Below, in pieces: positions 1-8,761 of a stretch of 64,000 nt of DNA (its first letter is position 1; each line of letters opens with the position of its first letter). The notes under the pieces are model-generated. The model made no database searches. It saw only the letters and a program-made list of their open reading frames with translations, and was not told the DNA's origin. The stretch is from Caulobacter flavus (lineage in GTDB: Bacteria; Pseudomonadota; Alphaproteobacteria; Caulobacterales; Caulobacteraceae). The stretch covers positions 558,001 through 622,000 of the forward strand of contig NZ_CP026100.1 in NCBI RefSeq assembly GCF_003722335.1, in the 5' to 3' direction. The translations under genes and the position numbers were made by a program.

Positions 1-2128
1 CGAAGGACGCCGTCGCGGTCGGGTCGACGTCGCCGGAGGCCCGTCGCCAGCCGAGGCTGCCCCGCGCGGTCAGCGACCGGTCGCCGCCGAGCGCGAAGCT
101 GGCGCTCAGGCGCGCGCCCACCGTGGCGAAGGTCACCGCGGTCCGGTCCTCGACGCCGGCCAGGGCCGAGATCCCGCCGGCCTCGCGCTGGCCGCCGGCC
201 TCGAGGCTGACATGGGCGAGGGAGGCGAACGGCTCGAGCGTGGCCGCGCCCTTGCCGAAGGTCCCCGCCGGCAGGGCGTAGCCAATCTCGGCGAAGGCCT
301 GGGTGGTGCGGCCGTCGCCGCCGCTGGCCAGGGCCTGGGAGAAGCCGGGAAAAACCACCGAGCGGGTCGCGCTGAAGTCGTGCCAGCTGTAGACGGCGCC
401 GCCGCGCAGCCCCAGCGCGCCGAACGCGCGGCCGCCATAGACGCCCAGGTGATAGTCGTCGCTCTCGTTGCGATAGGTCCGGCCGCGCGTCTTGCTGTCC
501 GAACGGCCGTAGCCGGCCATCAGGCCAAGCCGCCAACCCGCGAACGCCGGCGCGTCGACGCCGAACAGCAGCCCGCCGATGTCGCGCTTCATGGTCGTCG
601 CCTGGGCGCCGCCGTCGAAGGTCCCGCGGGCGCCGAACAGATCGCCCCAGACGGTGAGAGGCTGGTCGCCGGCCAGGCGAAGGCGGCCGATCGCCGCCTC
701 GCGCGCGAAGCGGCTGTCGGCGACCAGCACCGACCTGGCCGAGGCCCGGTCCGCGCCGGCCAGCTGGGCCAGGGCCAAGCGGGCGGACGCCTCGTCGGGC
801 AGGGCCAGCAGGGCGGCGGCCAGGGGATCGCTGGCCGCCCGGCCGTCGAGCGCCGCGCCGACTGCCGCCTCGTTGGCGTTGCCGCCGCCCGAGGCGAAGG
901 TCCGCGCCTGGACCACGTCGAGATAGACGTCGCTGTTCTCGTAGACCGCCTTCAGCCCGACGAAGTAGTTGATGCCCTGCCCGTCGACGTCGAGGGTGTA
1001 GCGCCCGGCGACGTCGCCGGTGGTGCTGACCACGGTGTAGCGCGTGCCGACCACCAGAGGGGCCGCATCGGTCTTGGTCACCTTCAGGATCGAGCCGGCG
1101 GCGAGGTTGGCCGATCCCAGCACGACGATGCGATCGGACGCCCCGTTGGACGTCAGGTCGACCTCGTAGGTCGATCCGGCCAGCTGGTTGAAACCGCCGA
1201 AGACGTACATCAGCCCGGTCGAGGGTCCCGGCGCAATCGCGCCGCCCACCGTCACCGAGCCCAGCCGCCCCTCGCCCTCCAGCCGCCCACCCGCCATCAC
1301 GGTGAGGTTGCCGCGCAGGGAGATGCCGTCGACCACCAGCGTGCCGCCGTACACGGTGGTCCTGCCGTCGAAATTGACGCTGTCGCCGCGCAGGATGGTG
1401 CGCCCGGTCCACTGGTTGATGGCGCCCCGCCCCCGCATGCGGACCGTGAACACGTAGGTCGCGTCGGTGTAGTTGAAATTGAGCTCGCTGGTCTGGCCGA
1501 TGAACAGGTCGTTGACCCGCAGGAAGCCCGCCGCGGCGGCGGCCTGGCCGCGCTCGCCGCCGATGTTCAGCACGCCCGAGCCGTTGTTGTCGCCCAGATG
1601 GGCGCCGTTGGGACTGGACGCCGTGACCACGCCGCCGTTGGACAGGGTCAGGGACCCCGCGCCCGTGTCGCCCACGGACAGGCGGTCGTCGATCGCCCAG
1701 TTCGCGCCCGAGACGACGACCTTCCCCTGGCCGGAAGACGAGGCGCCGATGACGCCCGAGGCGCTGGTGACGACCGCGCCGGGGCCGAAGGTGACCGTCG
1801 CCAGGCCGGTCCGCCCGACGCTGAGCCTTCCGGTCTGCCAGCGGGATCCCGCGCCGCTGACCGTGACCGTTCCTCGGCGGATGTCGCTGTCGTCGTCGCT
1901 GGCGACCAGCAGCGAGGCGCCGTTGGTGACGCTGACATGGCCGTCGGTCGCGCCGCCGACGGTGAGGCCAGGGTATGGGACCGTCCAGACGGGCGAGGCG
2001 GCGGGCGAGGGCGTCACTTCGCCGGACACGACGATCTGCGCCTGGGCGCCGCCCGCCGCCAGCGCGCCGAACGCGCCGCCGAGCAGCAGGGCGTTGATCA
2101 CCGAGCGATTGTTCGCAGTCTTCGCCAT
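1..2128 (-). CDS. Autotransporter (type V secretion) outer membrane protein, 3' end cut by window edge
   Basis: About 709 residues are visible and no stop is reached, so the last part of the beta-barrel lies outside the window. The start ATG at 2128 opens a signal peptide (MAKTANNRSVINALLLGGAF, then an Ala-rich segment ending AQA). Residues about 40-480 form a passenger of Gly/Ser/Thr-rich repeats carrying the VSGAGSRW / VSGANW type motif typical of autotransporter passenger repeats. From about residue 490 (VWGDLFGARG, then GGLLFGVDAP and WRLGLMAGYG) the sequence matches the autotransporter beta-domain that inserts in the outer membrane. The passenger is probably displayed at or released from the cell surface; its target is unknown. 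Family assignment is firm, function of the passenger is not. Confidence 0.9.
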   Translation of the reverse strand, partial: MAKTANNRSVINALLLGGAFGALAAGGAQAQIVVSGEVTPSPAASPVWTVPYPGLTVGGATDGHVSVTNGASLLVASDDDSDIRRGTVTVSGAGSRWQTGRLSVGRTGLATVTFGPGAVVTSASGVIGASSSGQGKVVVSGANWAIDDRLSVGDTGAGSLTLSNGGVVTASSPNGAHLGDNNGSGVLNIGGERGQAAAAAGFLRVNDLFIGQTSELNFNYTDATYVFTVRMRGRGAINQWTGRTILRGDSVNFDGRTTVYGGTLVVDGISLRGNLTVMAGGRLEGEGRLGSVTVGGAIAPGPSTGLMYVFGGFNQLAGSTYEVDLTSNGASDRIVVLGSANLAAGSILKVTKTDAAPLVVGTRYTVVSTTGDVAGRYTLDVDGQGINYFVGLKAVYENSDVYLDVVQARTFASGGGNANEAAVGAALDGRAASDPLAAALLALPDEASARLALAQLAGADRASARSVLVADSRFAREAAIGRLRLAGDQPLTVWGDLFGARGTFDGGAQATTMKRDIGGLLFGVDAPAFAGWRLGLMAGYGRSDSKTRGRTYRNESDDYHLGVYGGRAFGALGLRGGAVYSWHDFSATRSVVFPGFSQALASGGDGRTTQAFAEIGYALPAGTFGKGAATLEPFASLAHVSLEAGGQREAGGISALAGVEDRTAVTFATVGARLSASFALGGDRSLTARGSLGWRRASGDVDPTATASF

Positions 2129-2337
2129 TGCCGCCCCCCGATGTCATCCCAGCCCACGGCCGCGCGGCCGGGCCGGGCGGATCCGTCGATCGGGGCCAGG
2201 CTGACGAGCGCGCGCGAGGGGCGCGCCCATCGGATAGGCGACGCCACCATGGCGCGCAAGACTCTCGTCATGATGGTCGGATCGACGCCTCGATCAACGC
2301 GGCGCGGTCGTCGCTCGCGCCCCGCCCGGGAGGCCCG

Positions 2338-2463
2338 TCAGGCCAGTTCCGGCTTGTCGCGCAGGCACTCGCCGATGGCGCGGGCGCAGCCCGGCAGCCC
2401 CAGGGCGCCGATGAAGGACAGGGCGACGGCGCAGACCAGCATGATCGGTTGGAAGATGCGCAT
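2338..2463 (-). CDS. Small hydrophobic protein, 41 residues
   Basis: A short frame beginning MRIFQPIMLVCAVALSFIGA and ending RDKPELA. The start is preceded by GGTGGAG about 8 bases upstream, a good ribosome binding site. Residues 5-25 form one hydrophobic segment followed by LPGCARAIGEC, so it is either a single-pass inner membrane peptide, an exported peptide with two cysteines, or a lipoprotein with a weak lipobox (LPGC). It lies between the autotransporter (same strand, 209 bp downstream) and selO (same strand, upstream). No family recognised. The ribosome binding site and the clear membrane segment are the only support for it being real. Confidence 0.55.
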   Translation of the reverse strand: MRIFQPIMLVCAVALSFIGALGLPGCARAIGECLRDKPELA

Positions 2464-2486
2464 GCGTTATTCTCCACCTTGTCCCG

Positions 2487-2509
2487 CCTCTCCCTCCGGA
2501 AGGGAGGGG
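2487..2509. repeat. GC-rich palindromic intergenic repeat, copy 1
   Basis: CCTCTCCCTCC-GGAAGGGAGGGG: a short C-run/G-run inverted repeat of the type that recurs at 13.1, 19.0, 22.2, 24.5 and 27.1 kb in this window. It lies between the small membrane protein and selO and could also fold as a transcript-end hairpin for selO, though no T-run follows. Confidence 0.5.
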
Positions 2510-2612
2510 TCGGCCGCGGGGTTGATAGACCGCCGTCCAGCACGCTTAAATCGCAAGCTTGACGTTGGTTCCGGCTGCGACTCCGGAAAACTCAGCATGC
2601 GGCATAAATGCC

Positions 2613-4079
2613 TCAAACTTGTGTCAGTCGTCCAGTTTGCACATCGAGATCGTAGGCCGCTCGCGCGTTTTCCAGCCGCGCCAGCTTGGCGTTCAGCGGC
2701 GCCCAGTCGTCGGACTGGTCGATCGGCGCCCACAGGGCCTCGACCTCCTCGATCAGCAGCTCCTCCGGCTCGGACCGTCCGAACACGGGATGTTCCAGGC
2801 GCTCGGGACGATCCGGCTCGAAGCCGGCCAGCCGTGAACGGAACTCGGCGAAGGCGGGATCCTGGTAGAGCGCGCCGCGCGGTCCCTCCAGCGCCCGGGC
2901 TTGGGACGCCTCGCCGCCGAACCAGTCGAAGAAGAACGGCTCCCAGCGCAGGGCCTCGCCGCCGGCCAGCCTGGTCCCCTCGGCCAGGGCCTTGAAGGCG
3001 GCGTTGACCAGTTCGACGTCGACCTCGGGGCCGCGGCTCTTCACCGCCAGCCGCGCGATCATCGCCGCGCGCAGACCGTCCTTGTAGGCGTCGGAGAAAC
3101 GGTTCAGCGCCGCGATCAGGCCCGCCTGGTCGGGACTGACCAGCACCAGGCAGGCGGCCAGCTGCTGCAGGTTCCAGAACCCGGCCTCCGGCTGGCGACC
3201 GAAGCTGTAGAGCCCCGAATGGTCGAAATAGGCCGCCGTGAAGTTGGGATCGTTGCGGGGCAGGAAGCGCCAGGGGCCGTAGTCGAAGCTCTCGCCGGTG
3301 ACGACCATGTTGTCGGTGTTGAGCACCCCGTGCACGAAGCCGGCCGCCATCCAGCGGGAGACCAGGCGCGCGGTGCGCACGACCACCTCCTCGAACATCG
3401 CCGCCGGACGGTCGGGCGCATCGGCCAGGTGCGGGAAATAGGTCTCGACCACGTGGTCGACCATCTGGGAGATCAGGTCGGCGCGATCGAAATAGGCCAG
3501 GCGCTGGAAGGTCCCGAAGCGGATGTGGCTGTGGGAAAGCCTGGTCAGCACCGCCGAGCGGGTCGGGCTGGGCTCGTCGCCGCGGGTCAGGGCCTCGCCG
3601 GTCTCGATCAGGCTGAAGGCCCGCGAGGTGGGAACGCCCTGGGCCTCCAGCAGGCTGGCGGCCAGGATCTCGCGCATGCCGCCCTTCAGGGTCAGGCGGC
3701 CGTCGCCGTGCCGCGACCACGGCGTCTGGCCCGAGCCCTTGGTGGCCAGGTCGAGCAGGCGATCGGTCGCGTCCTCCCTGAGCTGGGCGAACAGGAAGCC
3801 CCGCCCGTCGCCCAGTTCGGGATTGTAGGAACGGAACTGGTGGCCGTGATAGCGCATGGCCAGCGGCTGGCCTTGAGCGCCCGGCAAGGGCTCGAACCGG
3901 CCGAAATGCCCGGTCCACTCGGCGTCGCTCAGCGTCTCGAGCCCCACCGTGGCGGCGGCCCGGTCGTTGCGAAACCGCAGGATGGTCCTGGGGAAATCGG
4001 CGGCCGCCACCGGGTCGGCGAACTCGCCGCCCATCGAGGCGAAGCGGGAATCGGGGCGATAGCGTGCGTTGACCGGCAT
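2613..4079 (-). CDS. selO: Protein adenylyltransferase SelO (YdiU/UPF0061 family)
   Basis: 488 residues, usual length for the family. SelO proteins have a kinase fold but transfer AMP from ATP to Ser, Thr or Tyr of target proteins. Family blocks are clear: MRYHGHQFRSYNPELGDGRG near residue 75-95, the glycine-rich DLATKGSGQTPWSRHGDGRL at about 110-130, GGMREIL, HSHIRFGTFQ, and the metal/nucleotide segment GFVHGVLNTDNM with FDYGPWRFLP at about 245-270. The bacterial form lacks the C-terminal selenocysteine of animal SelO. No strong ribosome binding site precedes the ATG. The gene ends 150 bp before the small membrane protein and is divergent from the TonB receptor at 4346; neither suggests a specific partner. 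Confidence 0.92.
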   Translation of the reverse strand: MPVNARYRPDSRFASMGGEFADPVAAADFPRTILRFRNDRAAATVGLETLSDAEWTGHFGRFEPLPGAQGQPLAMRYHGHQFRSYNPELGDGRGFLFAQLREDATDRLLDLATKGSGQTPWSRHGDGRLTLKGGMREILAASLLEAQGVPTSRAFSLIETGEALTRGDEPSPTRSAVLTRLSHSHIRFGTFQRLAYFDRADLISQMVDHVVETYFPHLADAPDRPAAMFEEVVVRTARLVSRWMAAGFVHGVLNTDNMVVTGESFDYGPWRFLPRNDPNFTAAYFDHSGLYSFGRQPEAGFWNLQQLAACLVLVSPDQAGLIAALNRFSDAYKDGLRAAMIARLAVKSRGPEVDVELVNAAFKALAEGTRLAGGEALRWEPFFFDWFGGEASQARALEGPRGALYQDPAFAEFRSRLAGFEPDRPERLEHPVFGRSEPEELLIEEVEALWAPIDQSDDWAPLNAKLARLENARAAYDLDVQTGRLTQV

Positions 4080-4262
4080 GGACGCCAGATGCGCCCGCCC
4101 CTTCCCCAGCGCAAGCCGAGGCGGCCAAGACGGCCGTTTTAAGAACCCCGGGATGTTCGCATAACGCTGTCGCAGTTTCGCAACAGGAACCTTCGAACCG
4201 TTTTACAGCAAGGTTTTCGCTTGCCGAGCATAAGGACCGCCCATAACCATTGGCTGTCCATT

Positions 4263-4276
4263 CGAACGATCGTTCG
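4263..4276. promoter_or_regulatory. 14-bp perfect palindrome upstream of TonB receptor, candidate operator
   Basis: CGAACGATCGTTCG is self-complementary and sits about 70 bp before the start of the receptor at 4346, in the 266-bp divergent gap with selO. The GAACG-N-CGTTC layout resembles sites bound by TetR-type repressors. No TetR gene is adjacent, so the binding protein is unknown. Confidence 0.4.
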
Positions 4277-4345
4277 GGTGAAGGCCAATCAAAAAACCGG
4301 CGGGGGCGGTGCAAGCGCTCTCGTCATAACGAACCGAGGTAGGAA

Positions 4346-6952
4346 ATGCGCTTTACCCAGGTGCTTCGCGGCACGGCCTCCGCCGTCGTGCTCGCGGGCG
4401 TCGCCGCCGTCGGCGTCGCCCATGCTCAGGACTCGGCCGCGGCGGCCGCCCAGGAGCCCGAAACCCTTACCGTCGACAGCATCATCGTCACCGCCCAGAA
4501 GCGCGAGCAGAACCTGCAGGACACCCCGGTGGTGGTCACCGCGGTCGGCGCCAAGCTGCTGCAGGACACCGGCGTGCGCGACATCAAGGACCTGACGATC
4601 CTGACGCCGGGCCTGACTGTCACCTCGACGACGTCGGAAGCCTCGACCACCGCCCGCATCCGCGGCGTCGGCACCGTCGGCGACAACCCCGGCCTGGAAA
4701 GCTCGGTCGGCGTGGTGATCGACGGCGTCTACCGCCCGCGCAACGGCGTGTCGTTCGGCGACCTGGGCGAAATGGACCGGATCGAAGTGCTGAAGGGCCC
4801 GCAGGGCACCCTGTTCGGCAAGAACACCTCGGCCGGCGTCATCAACATCATGACCAAGGAGCCGGAGTTCGGCTTCGGCGCCAACGCCGAGGTCACGGCC
4901 GGCAACTACGGCGCCAAGGGCGCCTCGGCCTCGGTCACTGGGCCGCTGTTCGGCAGCGACAAGTGGGCCGGCCGCCTCTACGCCGCCGCCCGCCAGCGCG
5001 ACGGCTTCAACGACGTGGTGACGGGCGAGGGCCCCAGCACCGAGAAGGAAGACGCCGACCAGAACTTCTACACCGTGCGCGGCCAGCTGCTGTTCGTGCC
5101 GGACGACAACTCGACCTTCAAGATCATCGCCGACTACACCAAGCGCGACGAGAACTGCTGCGGCGCCGTGCAGATCCGCACCGGCCCGACCGCGGCCATC
5201 GTCAACGCCCTGTCGACCGGCCCGGGCATCTCGACCCCGGCCAAGCCGTTCGACCGCGTGGCCTACTCCAACCGCGGCGCGCCGCAGGAGATCGAGGACA
5301 AGGGCGTCTCGCTGCAGGCCGACATCGACCTGCCGATCGGCACGCTGACCTCGATCAGCGCCATCCGCAACTGGCGCATCGACAGCGGCCAGGACAGCGA
5401 CTTCACGGCCGCCGACATCACCTATCGCGCCAAGGACGGCACCAACTACGCCGAGTTCACCACCTTCAGCCAGGAACTGCGCCTGGCCGGCAGCACCGAG
5501 CGCCTGAACTGGCTGGTCGGCGCCTTCCTGGCCGACGAGCGCCTGGACAACGAGGCCAACTTCCGCTTCGGCGCCGACTACGAAGCCTACATGTCGACGA
5601 TCATCCTGTCGGGCGTGGCCGGCGCGCTGGCGCCGGCCGGCGTCACGGTCAACCAGGCCAACAGCGCGCTGTTCGCCTCGCAGGCCACCGGCCTGCCCTT
5701 CGGCAGCTCGTTCACGGCCGGCACGGGCCTGCACGACACCTACAAGCAGCGCTCCAAGACCATCGCGCTGTTCACCAACAACACGCTGAAGGTCACCGAC
5801 GCCTTCGACATCACCGTGGGCCTGCGCTACACGGCCGAAGAGAAGGATCTGTCGACCTACCAGACGGGCGCCTCCAACGCCTGCGGCGTGCTGCTGACCC
5901 CGGCGGGCCAGTCGCGCACGGCCGCCGCGCTGGTCGGGCGCGGCGTTCCGGCGGCCCTGTTCGCCACGCCGACCGGCGCCAGCATCATCTCGACCGTCGC
6001 CGGCAACATGTGCCTGCCCTGGGCCAACCCGCTGTTCAACGGCCGCGGCACCGAGCAGAGCCTGAGCGAGCGTGAGTGGACCGGCACGGTGAAGGCCAGC
6101 TATCGCCTGAACCCGTCGGTGTTCGCCTACGGTTCGTACGCCCGCGGCTACAAGGGCAGCGGCTTCAACCTCGACCGCACCCAGTCGTCGAACGGCCTGC
6201 CCTCGGGCGGCGTCGGCGTCGTGCCGATCAACGACACCTCGTTCCCGGCCGAATTCGTCGACAGCTACGAGCTGGGTCTGAAGAACACCCTGTTCGACCG
6301 CACGGTCCTGTTCAACGTCACGGGCTTCTACCAGAAGTTCAGCGACTTCCAGCTGAACACCTTCCTGGGCACCTCGTTCGCGGTGCGCTCGGTCGAGGAA
6401 GTGACGTCCAAGGGCGTCGACGTCGACTTCATCTGGTTCCCGCCCGTGCGTGGCCTGACCGTGCAGAGCGGCCTGACCTACGCCAAGACCGAGTACGGCG
6501 ACCAGCCGGTGGCCAACGACCCGACCAACGCCTTGGCCCTGCTGCCGGGCGGCCAAGTGTCGTTCGCGCCGGAATGGTCGGCCTCGGCCTCGATCAGCTA
6601 CGAGCACGCCGTCGGCGGTTCGCTGAAGGCCAAGTACAACATCGGCGGCAAGTATTCCTCGGAGTACAACACCGGTTCGGACCTGTTCCCCTTCAAGATG
6701 CAGGACGCCTTCACCCTGGTGAACGCCCGCGTCGGGATCGGCGACGCCGACGACAAGTGGGCTGTCGAGCTTTGGGCCCAGAACCTGTTCGACGAGGACT
6801 ACTACCAGGTGGTGTTCAACGGCCCGCTGCAGGGCTCGTCGGGCCTGTCGGCGACCAACAAGGTCTACAACCCCGCCGCCGACACCCTGACCTACGACGC
6901 CTTCCTCGGCGCGCCGCGCACCTACGGCGTGACCCTGCGGGCGAAGTTCTGA
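4346..6952 (+). CDS. TonB-dependent outer membrane receptor (868 aa)
   Basis: Active transport of a bulky substrate across the outer membrane using TonB-ExbBD energy. The ATG follows GAGGTAGGAA, a strong ribosome binding site. Residues 1-28 are a signal peptide ending AHAQ. The start of the mature protein has VDSIIVTAQKREQNLQDTPV, the usual plug entry sequence of the Caulobacter/Sphingomonas receptor group, followed by the plug (RIRGVGTVGDNPGLESSVGV, EVLKGPQGTLFGKNTSAGVI) to about residue 175, then the 22-strand barrel ending in LRAKF with the terminal Phe of outer membrane proteins. This subgroup often takes up plant-derived or complex organic compounds, but the substrate cannot be read from sequence. 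It is a single-gene unit with its own terminator; the palindrome at 4263-4276 may regulate it. Confidence 0.93.
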   Translation: MRFTQVLRGTASAVVLAGVAAVGVAHAQDSAAAAAQEPETLTVDSIIVTAQKREQNLQDTPVVVTAVGAKLLQDTGVRDIKDLTILTPGLTVTSTTSEASTTARIRGVGTVGDNPGLESSVGVVIDGVYRPRNGVSFGDLGEMDRIEVLKGPQGTLFGKNTSAGVINIMTKEPEFGFGANAEVTAGNYGAKGASASVTGPLFGSDKWAGRLYAAARQRDGFNDVVTGEGPSTEKEDADQNFYTVRGQLLFVPDDNSTFKIIADYTKRDENCCGAVQIRTGPTAAIVNALSTGPGISTPAKPFDRVAYSNRGAPQEIEDKGVSLQADIDLPIGTLTSISAIRNWRIDSGQDSDFTAADITYRAKDGTNYAEFTTFSQELRLAGSTERLNWLVGAFLADERLDNEANFRFGADYEAYMSTIILSGVAGALAPAGVTVNQANSALFASQATGLPFGSSFTAGTGLHDTYKQRSKTIALFTNNTLKVTDAFDITVGLRYTAEEKDLSTYQTGASNACGVLLTPAGQSRTAAALVGRGVPAALFATPTGASIISTVAGNMCLPWANPLFNGRGTEQSLSEREWTGTVKASYRLNPSVFAYGSYARGYKGSGFNLDRTQSSNGLPSGGVGVVPINDTSFPAEFVDSYELGLKNTLFDRTVLFNVTGFYQKFSDFQLNTFLGTSFAVRSVEEVTSKGVDVDFIWFPPVRGLTVQSGLTYAKTEYGDQPVANDPTNALALLPGGQVSFAPEWSASASISYEHAVGGSLKAKYNIGGKYSSEYNTGSDLFPFKMQDAFTLVNARVGIGDADDKWAVELWAQNLFDEDYYQVVFNGPLQGSSGLSATNKVYNPAADTLTYDAFLGAPRTYGVTLRAKF

Positions 6953-6998
6953 TCGAAACGGCTAAGGGGCCCGGCGACGGGCCCCTGGGGCAGGGAAA

Positions 6999-7025
6999 GG
7001 GCGGTCCGCAGGGGCCGCCCTTTTT
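6999..7025 (+). terminator. Rho-independent terminator of the TonB receptor gene
   Basis: GGGCGG...CCGCCC stem followed directly by TTTTTCTT, 46 bp after the stop codon. A second GC hairpin (GGGGCCCGGCGACGGGCCCC, about 6966-6985) precedes it. Confidence 0.85.
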
Positions 7026-7129
7026 CTTGCGAGGGGCCTGAGCGCGGCCTCAGCCGCTTTCAGAGGGTGGAAGGCCTGCAAGCGCCCTGGCACAGTTATG
7101 GCGTCGAAAATCGGGGTGGCTTAGACGAC

Positions 7130-7321
7130 ATGCGTTACGTGCCTTCTGATGCGGAAGTGCGAGCGGCGACCGAAGTGCTTTACGGTTATGGGCGCCGCCA
7201 TGGCTGGTTTCCGGACGGCCTTCCAGAGGCCTACACCGACATGGACCCGATCGGCGCCCAGGAGCTGGAAGCGATCGTTGACCATATTCTGGTGGTCGCG
7301 CACCGGGCAGCGGGGGACTGA
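7130..7321 (+). CDS. Small hypothetical protein (63 aa)
   Basis: Starts MRYVPSDAEVRAATEVLYGY and contains RRHGWFPDGLPEAY and ELEAIVDHILVVAHRA, so it is a short soluble, mostly helical protein. The ATG at 7130 was chosen because GGGGTGG lies upstream and the sequence before it looks non-coding; an in-frame ATG at 7067 would give 84 residues. Codon use is noticeably less GC-rich than its neighbours, which fits a recently acquired or weakly expressed gene. It stands alone between the receptor terminator and the convergent MFS gene 27 bp away. No family recognised. Confidence 0.55.
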   Translation: MRYVPSDAEVRAATEVLYGYGRRHGWFPDGLPEAYTDMDPIGAQELEAIVDHILVVAHRAAGD

Positions 7322-7348
7322 GGCTGCCAAGACCTGATGTGCGCATGC

Positions 7349-8650
7349 TCACCCCGCCGCGTACGCCGCCTTCAGCTGCCGGTAGGGCCGGGAGTTAAAC
7401 GCCGCGATGGTGGCCAGCACGCCCACCACGCCGGCCGCGGTGAACACCAGGGCGATGCCCCGGTCGGCGCCGCGCCCGAACCAGTCGCCGATGGCGACCG
7501 CGCCGGCGCCGTTCGTCATGAACGGGATGACCACGAACTGGGTCAGCGGACCGATCAGGAAGGCGGTCAGGGGCGAGGCCGCCTGCTCCACCGACTGGGC
7601 GAAGCCGAACACCCGCCCCTGGCGTTCCAGCGGCACCACCTTCTGCAGGGTGGTCTGCTCGGCGGCCTCGGCATAGGGCCCCAGCAGCATCCAGACGAAG
7701 CAGCCGCCCGCCAGCAGCCAGATCGACGACTGCAGGGTGAAGACGCAGCAGACGGCCCAGGTGATCAGGTTGACCAGCAGCAGGGTGCGCAGGGGGCTGG
7801 GCCCCAGGCCTGTCTTCGAGATGACGATCCCGCTGAGGATGAAGGCCGTCGACAGCACGCCGAACAGCAGCCCCCAGGCCTGCACCGACACCAGCGACAG
7901 GCCGTAGGCGTCGAGCAGGGCCATGAAGATCCCGCCCAGGAAGTTGTTGAAGCAGGCGAACAGGATCAGCGCGAACAGGCCCGGCACACCGGCGATCACC
8001 TTGACGGTGCCGGCGATGTCGACCCGGCGCGGGGCGGCGTGCTCGCCCGCCTCGGCGCTGGCGCGCGGCTCGTCCACCCGCACGGCGGCCAGGTGCGCGA
8101 AGGCGGCCAGGGTGAAGGCCAGGGCGAACACCAGCGTGAAGAACATCCCGCCCCAGGCCACCAGGAAGCCGCTGATCACCGAGGTGGTCAGGAAGCCGAC
8201 GCCCGTGACCATGCCGACCAGGCCGTTGGCCTTGTCGCGGCGGTCTTCCGGCACCAGGATCGTCACCAGGGTAGGCAGGGCCACGCTCCGGACGTTGCCG
8301 GCGATCACGCCCAGCATGGTCAGGCCGATGAACAGCCACAGCCAGGGCCGGCCGACGTCGGCGATCGCGCCCTCCGGCGCCAACTCGTGCGCGAGCAGGG
8401 CCAGGGCGTACAGCCCGAACGAGGCGACGCTGGAACCCAGCATGGCCGTCTTCTTGCGATGGTGGTCGACCAGGCTGCCGAACCAGAAGCCGCAGCCCGC
8501 CGTCAGCACCAGATAGACCCCGGCGATCATGCCGGTGGCGAACACCGACTTGGTCTCGAGGTAGACGTAGAAGGTCAGGGCGAACCAGACCGTGAAGTTG
8601 GTCACGTTGGCCACGAGGTTGTTGGCCAGCAGATGATGGAACGGGGTCAC
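7349..8650 (-). CDS. Major facilitator superfamily exporter (DHA3-like)
   Basis: 433 residues with about twelve membrane segments. The GTG at 8650 (then TPFHHLLANN) is preferred because CGGAGC stands 9 bases upstream; a frame extension to 8716 adds a non-hydrophobic Arg-rich stretch. GSLVDHHRKKTAMLGSS between helices 2 and 3 is the MFS motif A region (G-x-x-x-D-x-x-x-R/K-K). Overall layout resembles the MFS_3/DHA3 branch, which exports drugs, siderophores or macrolides by proton antiport. The product is likely an inner membrane efflux protein; substrate unknown. A divergent or linked regulator is not present; upstream is the transcript end of the two-gene leukocidin-like unit. Confidence 0.85.
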   Translation of the reverse strand: MTPFHHLLANNLVANVTNFTVWFALTFYVYLETKSVFATGMIAGVYLVLTAGCGFWFGSLVDHHRKKTAMLGSSVASFGLYALALLAHELAPEGAIADVGRPWLWLFIGLTMLGVIAGNVRSVALPTLVTILVPEDRRDKANGLVGMVTGVGFLTTSVISGFLVAWGGMFFTLVFALAFTLAAFAHLAAVRVDEPRASAEAGEHAAPRRVDIAGTVKVIAGVPGLFALILFACFNNFLGGIFMALLDAYGLSLVSVQAWGLLFGVLSTAFILSGIVISKTGLGPSPLRTLLLVNLITWAVCCVFTLQSSIWLLAGGCFVWMLLGPYAEAAEQTTLQKVVPLERQGRVFGFAQSVEQAASPLTAFLIGPLTQFVVIPFMTNGAGAVAIGDWFGRGADRGIALVFTAAGVVGVLATIAAFNSRPYRQLKAAYAAG

Positions 8651-8728
8651 GACGTGCTCCGCGCGGCGCCTGGGCCGCCAGGCGGCGACCGTGCCAGCGG
8701 CGTGCGACAGGCGCAACGGCGGCGAAAC

Positions 8729-8755
8729 GGACCCCGCCGTGGAACGACGGGGTCC
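8729..8755 (-). terminator. Hairpin terminator after the proline-rich/leukocidin-like unit
   Basis: GGACCCCG/CGGGGTCC stem, 6 bp beyond the stop of the gene ending at 8762. Read on the minus strand a short GTTTCG follows rather than a long T-run, so termination may be partial and the MFS gene may receive read-through. Confidence 0.6.
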
Positions 8756-8761
8756 TTGGCG

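Noticed and set aside
212..2995. A 927-residue open frame on the plus strand
   Set aside because: It runs antisense to the autotransporter and selO with low-complexity Arg/Ala/Gly/Pro content; it is open only because of the high GC content.
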